From Hungatella effluvii (GTDB taxonomy: Bacteria; Bacillota; Clostridia; Lachnospirales; Lachnospiraceae), in contig NZ_QJKD01000016.1 of the NCBI RefSeq assembly GCF_003201875.1, forward strand, positions 1-64,000: 64,000 bases of DNA, given 5' to 3'. The notes beneath the pieces are model-generated. The model saw nothing but the letters and a program-made list of their open reading frames with translations. It was not told the origin of the DNA and ran no database searches. Both the position numbers and the translations under genes were made by a program. Positions 1-8,325 of the stretch are shown here, one piece after another; position 1 is the stretch's first letter; each line of letters begins with the position of its first letter.

Positions 1-22
1 AGACTATACTTAAAAACAAAGC

Positions 23-77
23 AACACCGCTGTGAAACCCTTATAGAATAGGGCTTCCAGCGGTGTTTGAATTTTTT
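23..77 (+). terminator. Rho-independent terminator of a gene upstream of the window
   Basis: A 10-bp outer stem (AACACCGCTG at 23-32 with CAGCGGTGTT at 58-67) encloses an inner GAAACCCT/AGGGCTTC stem. It is followed by a run of seven T at 71-77. No gene precedes it in the window, so it probably ends a plus-strand gene lying to the left. Confidence 0.85.
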
Positions 78-112
78 TACTGTCAAAGACGGGATTATAC
101 CATGAGCTTATG

Positions 113-131
113 AAACGGTACAGTACCGTTT
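113..131. promoter_or_regulatory. Perfect 19-bp palindrome, candidate operator
   Basis: AAACGGTAC and GTACCGTTT are exact inverted 9-mers around one A. The site lies between the upstream terminator and the first operon, 17 bp before a possible -35 box. The size and symmetry suit a dimeric repressor such as a TetR-family protein, but none is encoded nearby. Confidence 0.5.
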
Positions 132-147
132 AAAAGGATAGATTCGA

Positions 148-176
148 TTGCACTCGAAGTCAGGTTGTGGTAAACT
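148..176 (+). promoter_or_regulatory. Possible promoter of the sensory operon
   Basis: TTGCAC at 148-153 and TAAACT at 171-176 are separated by 17 bp, upstream of the first lipoprotein gene (start 239). The -10 box is a weak match, so this is tentative. Confidence 0.35.
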
Positions 177-238
177 CCAATTAGTATGTGAACAGAGATG
201 GAAATACCATGTATTGCAAAAGACAGGAGAGAACTGTA

Positions 239-1510
239 ATGTCAAGAAAAATCCCGGCACTGTTTCTTTTTCTTACCCTTACGATATCGGCCCTCACAGG
301 CTGCGGCGGTAAGAACAGAGTGGTGAATGAAGATACCCTGAATAGCGGGGAGATTGTGACAATCACCTTTTTTGGAAACAAATATGAGCCCGACAATGTA
401 ATCGTGATCGAACAGATTATGTCAGAATTCATGATCGAAAATCCCAATATCCGCGTTTCCTATGAGAGTCTGAAGGGAACCGCATATTTTGACGCCCTTG
501 AGAAACGCATGGAGAGCGGAAAGGGGGACGATATATTTATGGTGAACCACGACAGCCTGCTGAAGCTGGAAGAGAAGGGACAGCTGGCGGATTTGTCGGG
601 CCTCTCCACGCTGCCTGATTTTACGGACGAGATGAGACGCCAGATGGGAGACGGAAGGATTACCTGGGTCCCTACGACGGTGTCCGTCTTCGGCCTTTAC
701 TGTAATCTGGATTTATTGAAGGAACATAAACAGCAGGTTCCCGGTACACTGAAAGAATGGGAAGCCGTCTGCGACTATTTTGTCAACAGAGGAATAACTC
801 CGGTTATTGCTAACAATGACATTTCCCTGAAGACACTGGCGATTGGCCGGGGATTCTATCAGGTATACCAGGATAAGCGCCAGACGGAGGTGCTGGAACG
901 TCTTAACAGCGGTGATGAGAAGCTGAGCGAATATCTGACGGATGGATTTTCAACTGTAGAATCGTTTATCAGCAGGGGGTATCTGGACGCGGATAAGGCG
1001 CTGAAGACCCAAAAGACCTCCGACGATCTGAAGGAATTTATTCTGGGCGAATCTCCGTTTATGCTGACCGGAGCCTGGGCAGCGGGGCGGGTGGACCGTA
1101 TGAATCCAGACTTCCAGTTTGAGGTGGCGCCGCTGCCGATTCTCGACGATGGCAGTATGCTGGTGATCAATCCCGATACACGTCTGAGCGTAAATTCCGA
1201 CAGCGAACATTTTGACGCGGCCATGAAGTTTGTGGAGTATTTCACGAAAGCTGAAAATATACAGAGGTTTGCCGATCAGCAGTCTTCCTTCAGTCCGCTA
1301 AAGGGAGGGAACCCCTCCAGCGTTATGGAGATCCAGCCTCTGATTTCCTGTTATGAATCGGGGCGGACGGTGATTGGAACCGATGATTTTCTGAAGCTGC
1401 CCATATGGGATCTGACGGCGGAAGCTTCCCAAAAGCTGCTGGCAGGGGAAAGCCTTAAATCTACCATGAGCTGGCTGGATCAGCAGGCTCAGGAAAGGAT
1501 TGTACCATGA
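239..1510 (+). CDS. Orphan extracellular solute-binding lipoprotein (sugar type 1 family)
   Basis: This 423-residue protein has a lipoprotein signal (MSRKIPALFLFLTL, lipobox LTGC) and the layout of family 1 carbohydrate-binding proteins, so it should be anchored on the outside of the membrane. An upstream in-frame GTG at 188 is rejected because ATG 239 has AGGAGAG about 8 bp before it and starts directly with the signal peptide. No permease or ATPase gene is adjacent. Instead its stop overlaps the start of a transmembrane hybrid histidine kinase by 4 bp (ATGA). The likely role is to present a ligand to that kinase, or to the chemoreceptor that follows, rather than to a transporter. The ligand is unknown. 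Confidence 0.85.
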   Translation: MSRKIPALFLFLTLTISALTGCGGKNRVVNEDTLNSGEIVTITFFGNKYEPDNVIVIEQIMSEFMIENPNIRVSYESLKGTAYFDALEKRMESGKGDDIFMVNHDSLLKLEEKGQLADLSGLSTLPDFTDEMRRQMGDGRITWVPTTVSVFGLYCNLDLLKEHKQQVPGTLKEWEAVCDYFVNRGITPVIANNDISLKTLAIGRGFYQVYQDKRQTEVLERLNSGDEKLSEYLTDGFSTVESFISRGYLDADKALKTQKTSDDLKEFILGESPFMLTGAWAAGRVDRMNPDFQFEVAPLPILDDGSMLVINPDTRLSVNSDSEHFDAAMKFVEYFTKAENIQRFADQQSSFSPLKGGNPSSVMEIQPLISCYESGRTVIGTDDFLKLPIWDLTAEASQKLLAGESLKSTMSWLDQQAQERIVP

Positions 1511-4500
1511 TGAAGCAACAGGCCGGAAAGGCCAGGATAAAAATTGCTCTGGTAGCGTTACTCGTCAGCGTGACGATTGCGTTGATCAGTATCCTTTTTG
1601 TGAGTTCGGTGAGGGAACAGCTCTGGCAGCAGTCCATCGGCACCATTCGGGAGAGTACCCAGCAGGGAATTAATACGCTGCGGGTCCAGCTGCAGGAAGA
1701 ATACAGGGTTATGGAGTCACTCAGGGATTATCTGAAACAATACGACGCTGGTCAGACGAAAGAACTGGACGGGCTGATCAGCAGTTACAGCCGCATGGAC
1801 AACGGGATTGTATTATATCTGGAAGACGGTACCATATTTCCGTCCGGTAATTCCGGTGATACGGTGGCAGCAGAATTTCTGGCCTCAGCTTCTGAGGAAA
1901 AGGGGATCATTGATCCTCACATCTGCAGCGGTACAGGAGTCAATGAATTTAACCTGTATATAAAAGTGATCCTGCAGGATGGAACAGCGGGATACCTTTT
2001 GAAATCGTACGAAGTGGGAGAGATTGTGGACAGCTTCACCGTCTCGTTTTATCAGGGCGCCGGTTTTTCCTACGTGGTGGACACCAGTGGAGATGTGCTG
2101 ATTCGTCCGCCGCATCCGGGCAGCAACAAGACGGTGCAGAACCTGTTTGACATGCTTCCGGACTCTCAGAATGATTCCGCAAGACTGGAACAGTTTGCAC
2201 AGTCTCTGATTGATAAAAGGACGGGATGGGCTACCTTCACGTATCAGGATGAGGACACCGTATTCTGTTATATTCCATTGGGGCTGAATTCTGACTGGTA
2301 TCTGATCTCGATTATTCCGCAGAACGTTGTTGAGGCGCAGACGAACCAGATCTTAATCCGCACATTTCTTCTGATTGCGGTTATCCTGACCGGACTGGCC
2401 ATACTGGTGATCGTCTACTTGCGGTACGTCAAACAGATGAACCGAAAACTGAGAGGGCAGGCCAGCTACATTGTGCATCTCTACAATGCAATACCGGAAG
2501 GAATCGCTCTCATAACCGTAGAGGCCCCATTCCAACTGCTTCAGCTGAACCAGGAGGGGCTGCGTCTGCTTAATTTCCCGGAGGAGGCATCTAACAGCTC
2601 GCCCAATGGAATGAAAATCATGGAATTTATCCATCCGGAGGATTATCCGATGATTGTGAACATCTTCCGGGAGGCGGCCGAAGGCGGTCAGAAGCAAACT
2701 TTTGAGAACCGTGTCATGAGGGAAGACGGAAGCTTTTTCTGGTCGGCGGGGCTGGTGGAAAAAACGCTGAATGAAGACGGAACCCCGATCCTTATAGCCA
2801 CTTTCCACGACATTACACTGGAGAAGCTGGCGGCGGAAGAGGCGGAGCGGGAGAAACTGCAGGAGCGTCGGATGCTGATCAGTGCGGTTTCCAACGTGTT
2901 CCCGGTCATTATCAGTCTGAATTTAACCTGTGATACGCTTAAGTTCATCTATGTACTGCCGGGGCTCATGGCTGACCTGGGAGAACAGGAATCCTTCAGC
3001 AGACTGTACCAGGACTTTCTGGCTTGCGTGCATCCGGACTTTCAGGATGAATTCAGAAAGCGTCTGGCACCGGAGAGCCTTAAAAAGGCCCTGGGAATCC
3101 AGAGACAGGAGGTATTCCTGGAGGCCAGGCTTATGCTGTCGGATGGTCAGTATCACTGGACTTCCACACAGATTATATACGTGGAAAACCCGTATTCCAG
3201 CGATCAGCTCGCCATCCTGTTATCACGCCGGATTGACGAACAGAAGCACGAGGAGGAACAGCAACGGCAGGCTCTTCAGAGCGCTCTGGAGAGTGCAAAG
3301 GCGGCCAGTGTGGCTAAGAGCCAGTTCCTGTCTAATATGAGCCACGATATCAGGACACCAATGAACGCCATTGTTGGGATGACGGCGATCGCTGCTTCCC
3401 ACATGGAGGACCATGATCGGGTGCGGGAATGTTTAAGAAAGATTAATCTGTCAAGTCAGCATTTGTTAAGCCTGATTAATGATATCCTGGATATGTCAAA
3501 GATTGAGAGCGGTAAGATATCCCTTCGGGAGGAACCGTTTAACTTTGCGGATCTGGTGGCTGAGGTTACGGAGCTGATACGCCCGCAGGCCGATGCGGAT
3601 CATCTTCGCATGGACATCAGTCTGCTGGAGTTAAAGGATGAGATGGTGATCGGTGATCCGCTTCGAATCCGCCAGATCTATTTCAATATTTTGAGCAATG
3701 CAGTTAAATATACGCTGGAGGGCGGCATCAGTGTCCATGTATACCAGAAAAGCAGCGGACGCGGGGAGCATCAGAATTACGTGTTTGAGTGTATAGATAC
3801 CGGACTGGGCATGAGCCCGGAATTCCTGGATAAGCTTTTTCTCCCGTTTGAACGGGTACAGGATTCCACACACAGCAAGGCCACCGGAACCGGTCTCGGC
3901 ATGGCCATCACAAAGAATATCGTAGATATGATGAGCGGCGATATTCAGGTGAAGAGCGAGCTGGGGAAGGGCTCTACCTTTACCGTGACCCTGCCGCTGC
4001 GGCTGCAGAACGCTCCTCAGGAGGAGATTCCAGGAGAATGGCTCGGCATCCACTGTCTGATCACGGACGACGATATGCAGACCTGTAAAAATGTCACGGA
4101 GCTTCTCGAGGATATCGGACTGCGTGCGGAGTTTACGACGGAAGGCATGAGGGCGGTAAGCCTGGCGGCCCAGGCCATGGACAGCATGGATCCGTTCGAG
4201 TTGATGATTATCGACTGGAAGATGCCGGATATCGACGGGGTGGAGATTACGAGGCGGATTCGGAAGATTGCCGGGAATGAGGTGCCGATCATTATTCTGA
4301 CCGCCTACGACTGGTCCGATATCGAGGACGAGGCCCGGGAGGCGGGCGTGACGGCATTTCTGGCGAAGCCGTTCTACCGTTCCAAGATCTGCTACCTCTT
4401 AAGGGAGCTGGAGGAAGAGAAAAATCCTGTCGAATACAAGGAGATGGGAGCCAGCCGCGATTTTCAGGGCAAACGGGTTCTGCTGGCTGAGGACAATCTG

Positions 4501-4860
4501 TTGAACCGGGAGATTGCCCATACTCTGATTGAGGAGATGGGAGCTGAGGTGGACGACGCTTGTGACGGAGGAGAAGCGGTCCAGAAGGTAATCGGTTCAG
4601 AAGAAGGATACTACAGTCTGATTTTGATGGATGTTCAGATGCCGGTCATGAATGGCTACGAGGCGACGAAAGCCATACGGAATCTGGAGCGGCAGGACGC
4701 AAAACAGATTCCCATTGTGGCCATGACGGCCAATGCATTCGAGGACGACCGACAGGAAGCGCTTCGCGCAGGCATGAATGATCATTTTTCCAAACCGATC
4801 GATGTGAATGCGCTGGAGAAGCTGCTGGAACAGTATCTGTCGGGAGCGGGAGAGAGTTAG
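1507..4860 (+). CDS. Membrane hybrid sensor histidine kinase with two receiver domains
   Basis: This 1117-residue protein has a membrane segment near residues 12-32, an extracellular Cache-like region to about 280, a second membrane segment near 285-305, one clear PAS domain (about 320-440) and a second PAS-like stretch. A HisKA domain follows (phospho-accepting His613 in SNMSHDIRTP), then an HATPase domain (N box around Asn731; G boxes DTGLGM and GTGLGM). Two receiver domains follow, with phospho-Asp at about 903 (IIDWKMPDIDG) and 1042 (LMDVQMPVMNG). There is no HPt domain and no DNA-binding output, so phosphate must pass to a partner encoded elsewhere. It is translationally coupled to the binding lipoprotein before it and followed 2 bp later by a chemoreceptor. 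Confidence 0.9.
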   Translation: MMKQQAGKARIKIALVALLVSVTIALISILFVSSVREQLWQQSIGTIRESTQQGINTLRVQLQEEYRVMESLRDYLKQYDAGQTKELDGLISSYSRMDNGIVLYLEDGTIFPSGNSGDTVAAEFLASASEEKGIIDPHICSGTGVNEFNLYIKVILQDGTAGYLLKSYEVGEIVDSFTVSFYQGAGFSYVVDTSGDVLIRPPHPGSNKTVQNLFDMLPDSQNDSARLEQFAQSLIDKRTGWATFTYQDEDTVFCYIPLGLNSDWYLISIIPQNVVEAQTNQILIRTFLLIAVILTGLAILVIVYLRYVKQMNRKLRGQASYIVHLYNAIPEGIALITVEAPFQLLQLNQEGLRLLNFPEEASNSSPNGMKIMEFIHPEDYPMIVNIFREAAEGGQKQTFENRVMREDGSFFWSAGLVEKTLNEDGTPILIATFHDITLEKLAAEEAEREKLQERRMLISAVSNVFPVIISLNLTCDTLKFIYVLPGLMADLGEQESFSRLYQDFLACVHPDFQDEFRKRLAPESLKKALGIQRQEVFLEARLMLSDGQYHWTSTQIIYVENPYSSDQLAILLSRRIDEQKHEEEQQRQALQSALESAKAASVAKSQFLSNMSHDIRTPMNAIVGMTAIAASHMEDHDRVRECLRKINLSSQHLLSLINDILDMSKIESGKISLREEPFNFADLVAEVTELIRPQADADHLRMDISLLELKDEMVIGDPLRIRQIYFNILSNAVKYTLEGGISVHVYQKSSGRGEHQNYVFECIDTGLGMSPEFLDKLFLPFERVQDSTHSKATGTGLGMAITKNIVDMMSGDIQVKSELGKGSTFTVTLPLRLQNAPQEEIPGEWLGIHCLITDDDMQTCKNVTELLEDIGLRAEFTTEGMRAVSLAAQAMDSMDPFELMIIDWKMPDIDGVEITRRIRKIAGNEVPIIILTAYDWSDIEDEAREAGVTAFLAKPFYRSKICYLLRELEEEKNPVEYKEMGASRDFQGKRVLLAEDNLLNREIAHTLIEEMGAEVDDACDGGEAVQKVIGSEEGYYSLILMDVQMPVMNGYEATKAIRNLERQDAKQIPIVAMTANAFEDDRQEALRAGMNDHFSKPIDVNALEKLLEQYLSGAGES

Positions 4861-4862
4861 GA

Positions 4863-6584
4863 ATGATGATATGGAGGATGGGGGCATTGAAGGATTTAAA
4901 GGTATCAAAGAAGTTGACGATCTCATATGCGATCATACTTACCCTGCTTATAATGAGCTGTGTGGTGAGTATTGTCGATTTCATCAGACTGGGCGGGCAG
5001 ATAGAGACTTTCTATGACGGGCCGTTTACTGTAAATGACAGTGCAAGTGTTATAAATTCAAACTTTGAACGGATGCAGAAGTCTGTTTACCGTTCGATAT
5101 CAAATACGGATTCCGAAATTGTAAAAGAAGCGATCACAGATGCCAGGAATTCCGCTGCAACCATACAGGAACAGCTTCCTGTTGTGAAAGCGCATTACAT
5201 GGGCGATCAGCAGATCATCGACCGGCTGGATGCAGCACTGGCAAAGCTGGCGCCCATGAGGGAACACGTTCTTACGCTTGCTTTGGAGAATCAGAAGGCC
5301 GAGGCGGCGGATTATATGGAGCATAATAATATTCTCGCGATTCAGGAGGCACAGGTGGAACTGAACAGCCTGATTGAGAGTGGGAAGAGTAAAGGCGTGA
5401 ATCTGGTATCGGGGCTGAGGGAGAAGCAGGCGATGGCTGTATTTACCGTGGTCATCCTGGGGGGCATCAGCGTAGCGGTATGCGTTGTATTTGGCGTTTA
5501 CATAACGCGAGGGATCACTCAGCCGGTCACAGAACTGGAGCAGGCGGCGCGCGCCATGGCCAAAGGAGAGTTTTCGGCGGTCCGCGTTGCATATGATTCC
5601 AGGGATGAACTGGGAAGCCTCGCCGGAGATATCCGCAGCATGGTGAAGACTCTGACAGATGTCATTCAGAATGAAACCTATATTCTGAATGAGATGGCGG
5701 AGGGGAATTTCAGTGTGCACAGCGAAAGAGATGAGTATTATATCGGAGAATTTGAGCAGCTGATGCGCTCCATGAAAAAGATTAACCGCGGATTAAGTAA
5801 GCTCCTGCTTCAGATCAGCCGGTCGGCAGACAACGTGGCGGCCGGTTCGGAACAGGTATCCTCCGGTTCACAGAATCTGGCGCAGGGAACCACGGAGCAG
5901 GCCGCTTCCGTAGAGGAACTGACCGGCATGATGAGCGAGATATCGGATCAGGCATACCGGAATTCCAGGGACGCACGGGAGGCCAGTGAAAAAGCGCAGA
6001 TGGTCAAAGAAAATGCAACCGAAAGCAGCCGCTCCATGCAGGAGATGGTGAAGGCCATGGCGGAGATCAGCGGCAAATCCGACGAAATCAGGAAGATCGT
6101 TAAGACGATTGAGGATTTTTCCTTTCAGACCAACATCCTGGCATTGAACGCGGCGGTGGAAGCCGCGCGTGCAGGAGACCGCGGCAAAGGTTTTTCCGTG
6201 GTGGCAAATGAGGTGCGGAGTCTGGCAAACCAGTCGTCCGCCGCTTCTAAGAGCACTGCGGCCCTGATTCAGAGTTCCCTTCAGGCTGTAGAAAACGGCC
6301 GGAAGATCGCAAATGAGACGGACAATGCGCTGTCGGAGGTGGTAAGCGGGATTGACAACGTGTCGGAGCTGCTTTTCCATATAACGGACGCGTCATCAAA
6401 ACAGTTTGACGCGAACCGGCAGGTCACGGAGAATATCAATCTGATCTCCGAGGTGGTTCAGACGAATTCCGCCACGGCGGAAGAGTGCGCCGCCGCAAGC
6501 GAAGAACTGGCTTCCCAGGCGCAGCTCTTAAAGGAACTGGTCAGTCATTTCAAGTTGGCGGATCTGGCGGAAAGCAGCGTGTAG
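4863..6584 (+). CDS. Methyl-accepting chemotaxis protein
   Basis: This 573-residue transmembrane chemoreceptor has a first membrane helix at about residues 19-40, a helical periplasmic-type sensor resembling the four-helix-bundle class, a second helix near 190-212, HAMP (ITRGITQPVTELEQAARAM) and a long coiled-coil signalling domain. The conserved hairpin tip is readable (FQTNILALNAAVEAARAGD, then GKGFSVVANEVR). This tip binds CheA and CheW in the family. ATG codons at 4863, 4866 and 4878 are possible. The GGAGAG just before 4863 favours one of the first two. It lies 2 bp after the hybrid kinase gene, so it is probably the third gene of the same sensory operon. No other chemotaxis genes are in the window. 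Confidence 0.92.
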   Translation: MMIWRMGALKDLKVSKKLTISYAIILTLLIMSCVVSIVDFIRLGGQIETFYDGPFTVNDSASVINSNFERMQKSVYRSISNTDSEIVKEAITDARNSAATIQEQLPVVKAHYMGDQQIIDRLDAALAKLAPMREHVLTLALENQKAEAADYMEHNNILAIQEAQVELNSLIESGKSKGVNLVSGLREKQAMAVFTVVILGGISVAVCVVFGVYITRGITQPVTELEQAARAMAKGEFSAVRVAYDSRDELGSLAGDIRSMVKTLTDVIQNETYILNEMAEGNFSVHSERDEYYIGEFEQLMRSMKKINRGLSKLLLQISRSADNVAAGSEQVSSGSQNLAQGTTEQAASVEELTGMMSEISDQAYRNSRDAREASEKAQMVKENATESSRSMQEMVKAMAEISGKSDEIRKIVKTIEDFSFQTNILALNAAVEAARAGDRGKGFSVVANEVRSLANQSSAASKSTAALIQSSLQAVENGRKIANETDNALSEVVSGIDNVSELLFHITDASSKQFDANRQVTENINLISEVVQTNSATAEECAAASEELASQAQLLKELVSHFKLADLAESSV

Positions 6585-6616
6585 AATTTAAGTAAATACA
6601 ACTGGAGAGGTGAAAA

Positions 6617-6799
6617 ATGAAACCGAAAATTGACCACATCCATGTAACCGTTGGGGATATCAAACGGGCGGAGGCATTTTATGATCAGCTGCTGCAGATT
6701 CTTGGATTTGATCTGTCCCTGAAGGAGCATGACACGGTGCCGGAACATGAATATCAGATTGTCGAGTGCCCCGGTGTTATGAGGAATACTGTACTGTAA
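6617..6799 (+). pseudogene. Truncated glyoxalase/VOC-family gene remnant
   Basis: A good ribosome site (GAGAGG) precedes an ORF of only 60 codons. It begins like a VOC-superfamily protein (KIDHIHVTVGDIKRAEAFYD, then LLQILGFDLSLKEHD) and stops after about half a domain, whereas family members run about 120-140 residues. Shortly before the stop, another frame reads EEYCTVNFA, which resembles the C-terminal strand of VOC domains. An internal deletion with frameshift is therefore plausible. The metal-binding set cannot be complete, so I call it a decayed gene. A genuine half-length protein is less likely. Confidence 0.6.
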
Positions 6800-6864
6800 A
6801 TTTTGCAAGAACGAAGTATTTCTACTGATGGACAGGCGGAAGACGCAGGCAGGTGAGGTCAAAT

Positions 6865-7338
6865 ATGGAGTATATAATACGGAAAATGAAACAATCGGAA
6901 TATCCATTGCTGGAAGATTTTTTATATGAGGCGATATTTGTGCCGGAAGGCATGACGCCGCCTGCAAGATCGATCCTTCAGACGCCGGAGCTGCAGGTCT
7001 ACACTGCGGATTTTGGAAGTCAGACGGCGGATCAGGCGCTGGCGGCAGAGGCGGACGGAAAACTTGTGGGGGCCGTATGGGTGCGGATCATGAATGACTA
7101 CGGCCATTTCGATGACAGCACGCCGTCACTTGCGATATCCCTCTATGGGCCGTACCGTGGGCTCGGCATAGGAACCCGGCTGATGAAGGCCATGCTTAAA
7201 CATTTAAAAGAGAGCGGGGTCAGCCGTGTCTCCCTCTCTGTACAGAAGGCCAACTATGCAGCGGCTCTGTATCTCCGTCTTGGGTTTCAGATTGTGGCTG
7301 AACATGCGGAGGAGTACCTTATGGTATGTGAACTGTAG
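6865..7338 (+). CDS. GNAT-family N-acetyltransferase
   Basis: This 157-residue protein has the acetyl-CoA binding motif of the Gcn5-related family (YRGLGIGTRLMKAMLKHLK, the Q/RxxGxG/A type). The later segment VSLSVQKANYAAALYLRLGF is typical of motif B and strand 6-7. The substrate cannot be told; a small amine or an amino group of a peptide is usual. ATG 6865 is chosen because AGGTGAGG lies 6-13 bp upstream; a longer reading from the GTG at 6853 would overlap this ribosome site. It stands alone between the VOC remnant and the HTH regulator. Confidence 0.85.
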   Translation: MEYIIRKMKQSEYPLLEDFLYEAIFVPEGMTPPARSILQTPELQVYTADFGSQTADQALAAEADGKLVGAVWVRIMNDYGHFDDSTPSLAISLYGPYRGLGIGTRLMKAMLKHLKESGVSRVSLSVQKANYAAALYLRLGFQIVAEHAEEYLMVCEL

Positions 7339-7364
7339 AAATTTTAGTTGGATACTATGCAGCA

Positions 7365-7393
7365 TTGACTTTTTATTATCACAGTGATAATAT
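7365..7393 (+). promoter_or_regulatory. Promoter with palindromic operator before the HTH regulator
   Basis: TTGACT (7365-7370), a 17-bp spacer and TAATAT (7388-7393) form a strong promoter. A perfect inverted repeat TATTATCAC-A-GTGATAATA (7374-7392) fills the spacer and overlaps the -10 box, so a bound repressor would block RNA polymerase. The same module recurs at 8042-8070 before the exporter genes. Confidence 0.8.
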
Positions 7394-7421
7394 TCTTGTA
7401 AGCAATGCGAGGAGGTGCAGA

Positions 7422-7964
7422 ATGGATCAGAAAATAATGGATTGCTTCGCCAATCCGATTAAATGTAAGCTGCTGCTGGAGATATACGCTTCCGGTCAGA
7501 CGACCGCAAAGCGTTTGTCGGAGCTGTACAGCGATATTCCGCAGGCAACGCTGTATCGCTATTTGAAGCGGATGACAGACGAAGGGATCTTAAAAATCGT
7601 GGGAGAGAATCCGATCAGGGGAACTGTGGAGAAGACCTACGCCCTGGCTGTCCCCTTAGGTGAAGGGATAGAGGATATCGTAAGCTCCAATTCAGGGGAG
7701 GCGTTTATGCTGCTCTTTATGAACTACATGCTGGGACTCGTCAAGCAGTTTCAGGAGTACTGCAAACGTCCGGATATCGATATCATGAAAGACCATCCAG
7801 CCTTTACCATGGCTCCTGTCTATGCGACCAATGAAGAACTGGAAGCTGCGGTCGGAGAATTCGCGCGAATCATCGAGCCGCTGCATCATAACCCGCCGGC
7901 TCCGGGCAGAAAGCTGAGAACCATCGGCCTTATTGTGACGCCACCTGAGACATATAATGAGTAA
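7422..7964 (+). CDS. Winged-helix transcriptional regulator (ArsR/HTH_20-like)
   Basis: This 180-residue protein has an N-terminal winged helix: FANPIKCKLLLEIYASG, then a recognition helix in IPQATLYRYLKRMTDEGIL and a wing. The C-terminal half has no motif I recognise and may bind a ligand or dimerise. ATG 7422 follows GGAGG by 6 bp; a reading from 7365 would start inside the promoter. A palindromic operator lies in its own promoter and a near-copy sits before the following membrane protein and ABC exporter genes. I infer autoregulation and control of that exporter. A drug- or bacitracin-type stress inducer is possible but not shown. Confidence 0.85.
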   Translation: MDQKIMDCFANPIKCKLLLEIYASGQTTAKRLSELYSDIPQATLYRYLKRMTDEGILKIVGENPIRGTVEKTYALAVPLGEGIEDIVSSNSGEAFMLLFMNYMLGLVKQFQEYCKRPDIDIMKDHPAFTMAPVYATNEELEAAVGEFARIIEPLHHNPPAPGRKLRTIGLIVTPPETYNE

Positions 7965-7971
7965 ATCAGAG

Positions 7972-8037
7972 ACGGCTCTTTCCGGAAACACCGCATCATG
8001 CTGACAGCAGAGATGCGGAAATTATTGGAAGAGCCGT
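7972..8037 (+). terminator. Nested hairpin after the HTH regulator gene
   Basis: An outer stem pairs ACGGCTCTT(T)CC at 7972-7983 with GGAAGAGCCGT at 8027-8037. An inner stem pairs CCGCATC (7991-7997) with GATGCGG (8012-8018). It is GC-rich, but only TTCT follows, so termination may be partial. It separates the regulator from the next promoter. Confidence 0.45.
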
Positions 8038-8041
8038 TCTA

Positions 8042-8070
8042 TTGACTTATTGTTATCAATATGATAATAT
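8042..8070 (+). promoter_or_regulatory. Promoter/operator module of the exporter operon
   Basis: TTGACT (8042-8047) and TAATAT (8065-8070) have the same 17-bp spacing as the promoter at 7365, and 13 of the 17 spacer bases are identical. An imperfect dyad around TTATCA-ATA-TGATAA covers the spacer. A second smaller dyad (ATGAT-AGT-ATCAT, 8081-8093) lies just downstream. Confidence 0.75.
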
Positions 8071-8121
8071 TACAAAAGTGATGATAGTATCATGATGATA
8101 TAGAACAATGGAGGATTTAGA

Positions 8122-8325
8122 ATGGATGTACTTATGGCTAACTTACCGCTATTTATCCCGCTTATCATAGCCGAGGTGATCCTCGCAGTCACGGCGCTCA
8201 TTCATGTGTTACGCCATCCGCATTACCGGTTTGGAAATAAAATCATGTGGGCTTTGATCGTGCTTTTCATTCAGGTGATCGGACCAATCGCGTATTTCGT
8301 CCTGGGAAGAGGGGAGGAAGAATGA
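8122..8325 (+). CDS. Small membrane protein, PLDc_N (YxlE-like) family
   Basis: This 67-residue protein has two hydrophobic segments (about residues 8-30 and 42-60) and the family signature ending ALIVLFIQVIGPIAYFVLGR. This is the phospholipase-D-nuclease N-terminal domain on its own, without any phospholipase part. In B. subtilis the equivalent YxlE is encoded next to the YxlF/YxlG ABC transporter, and the same order is seen here: the stop overlaps the ATPase start by 4 bp. It may be an accessory subunit or immunity-like partner of that transporter. GGAGG stands 8 bp before the ATG. Confidence 0.8.
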   Translation: MDVLMANLPLFIPLIIAEVILAVTALIHVLRHPHYRFGNKIMWALIVLFIQVIGPIAYFVLGRGEEE

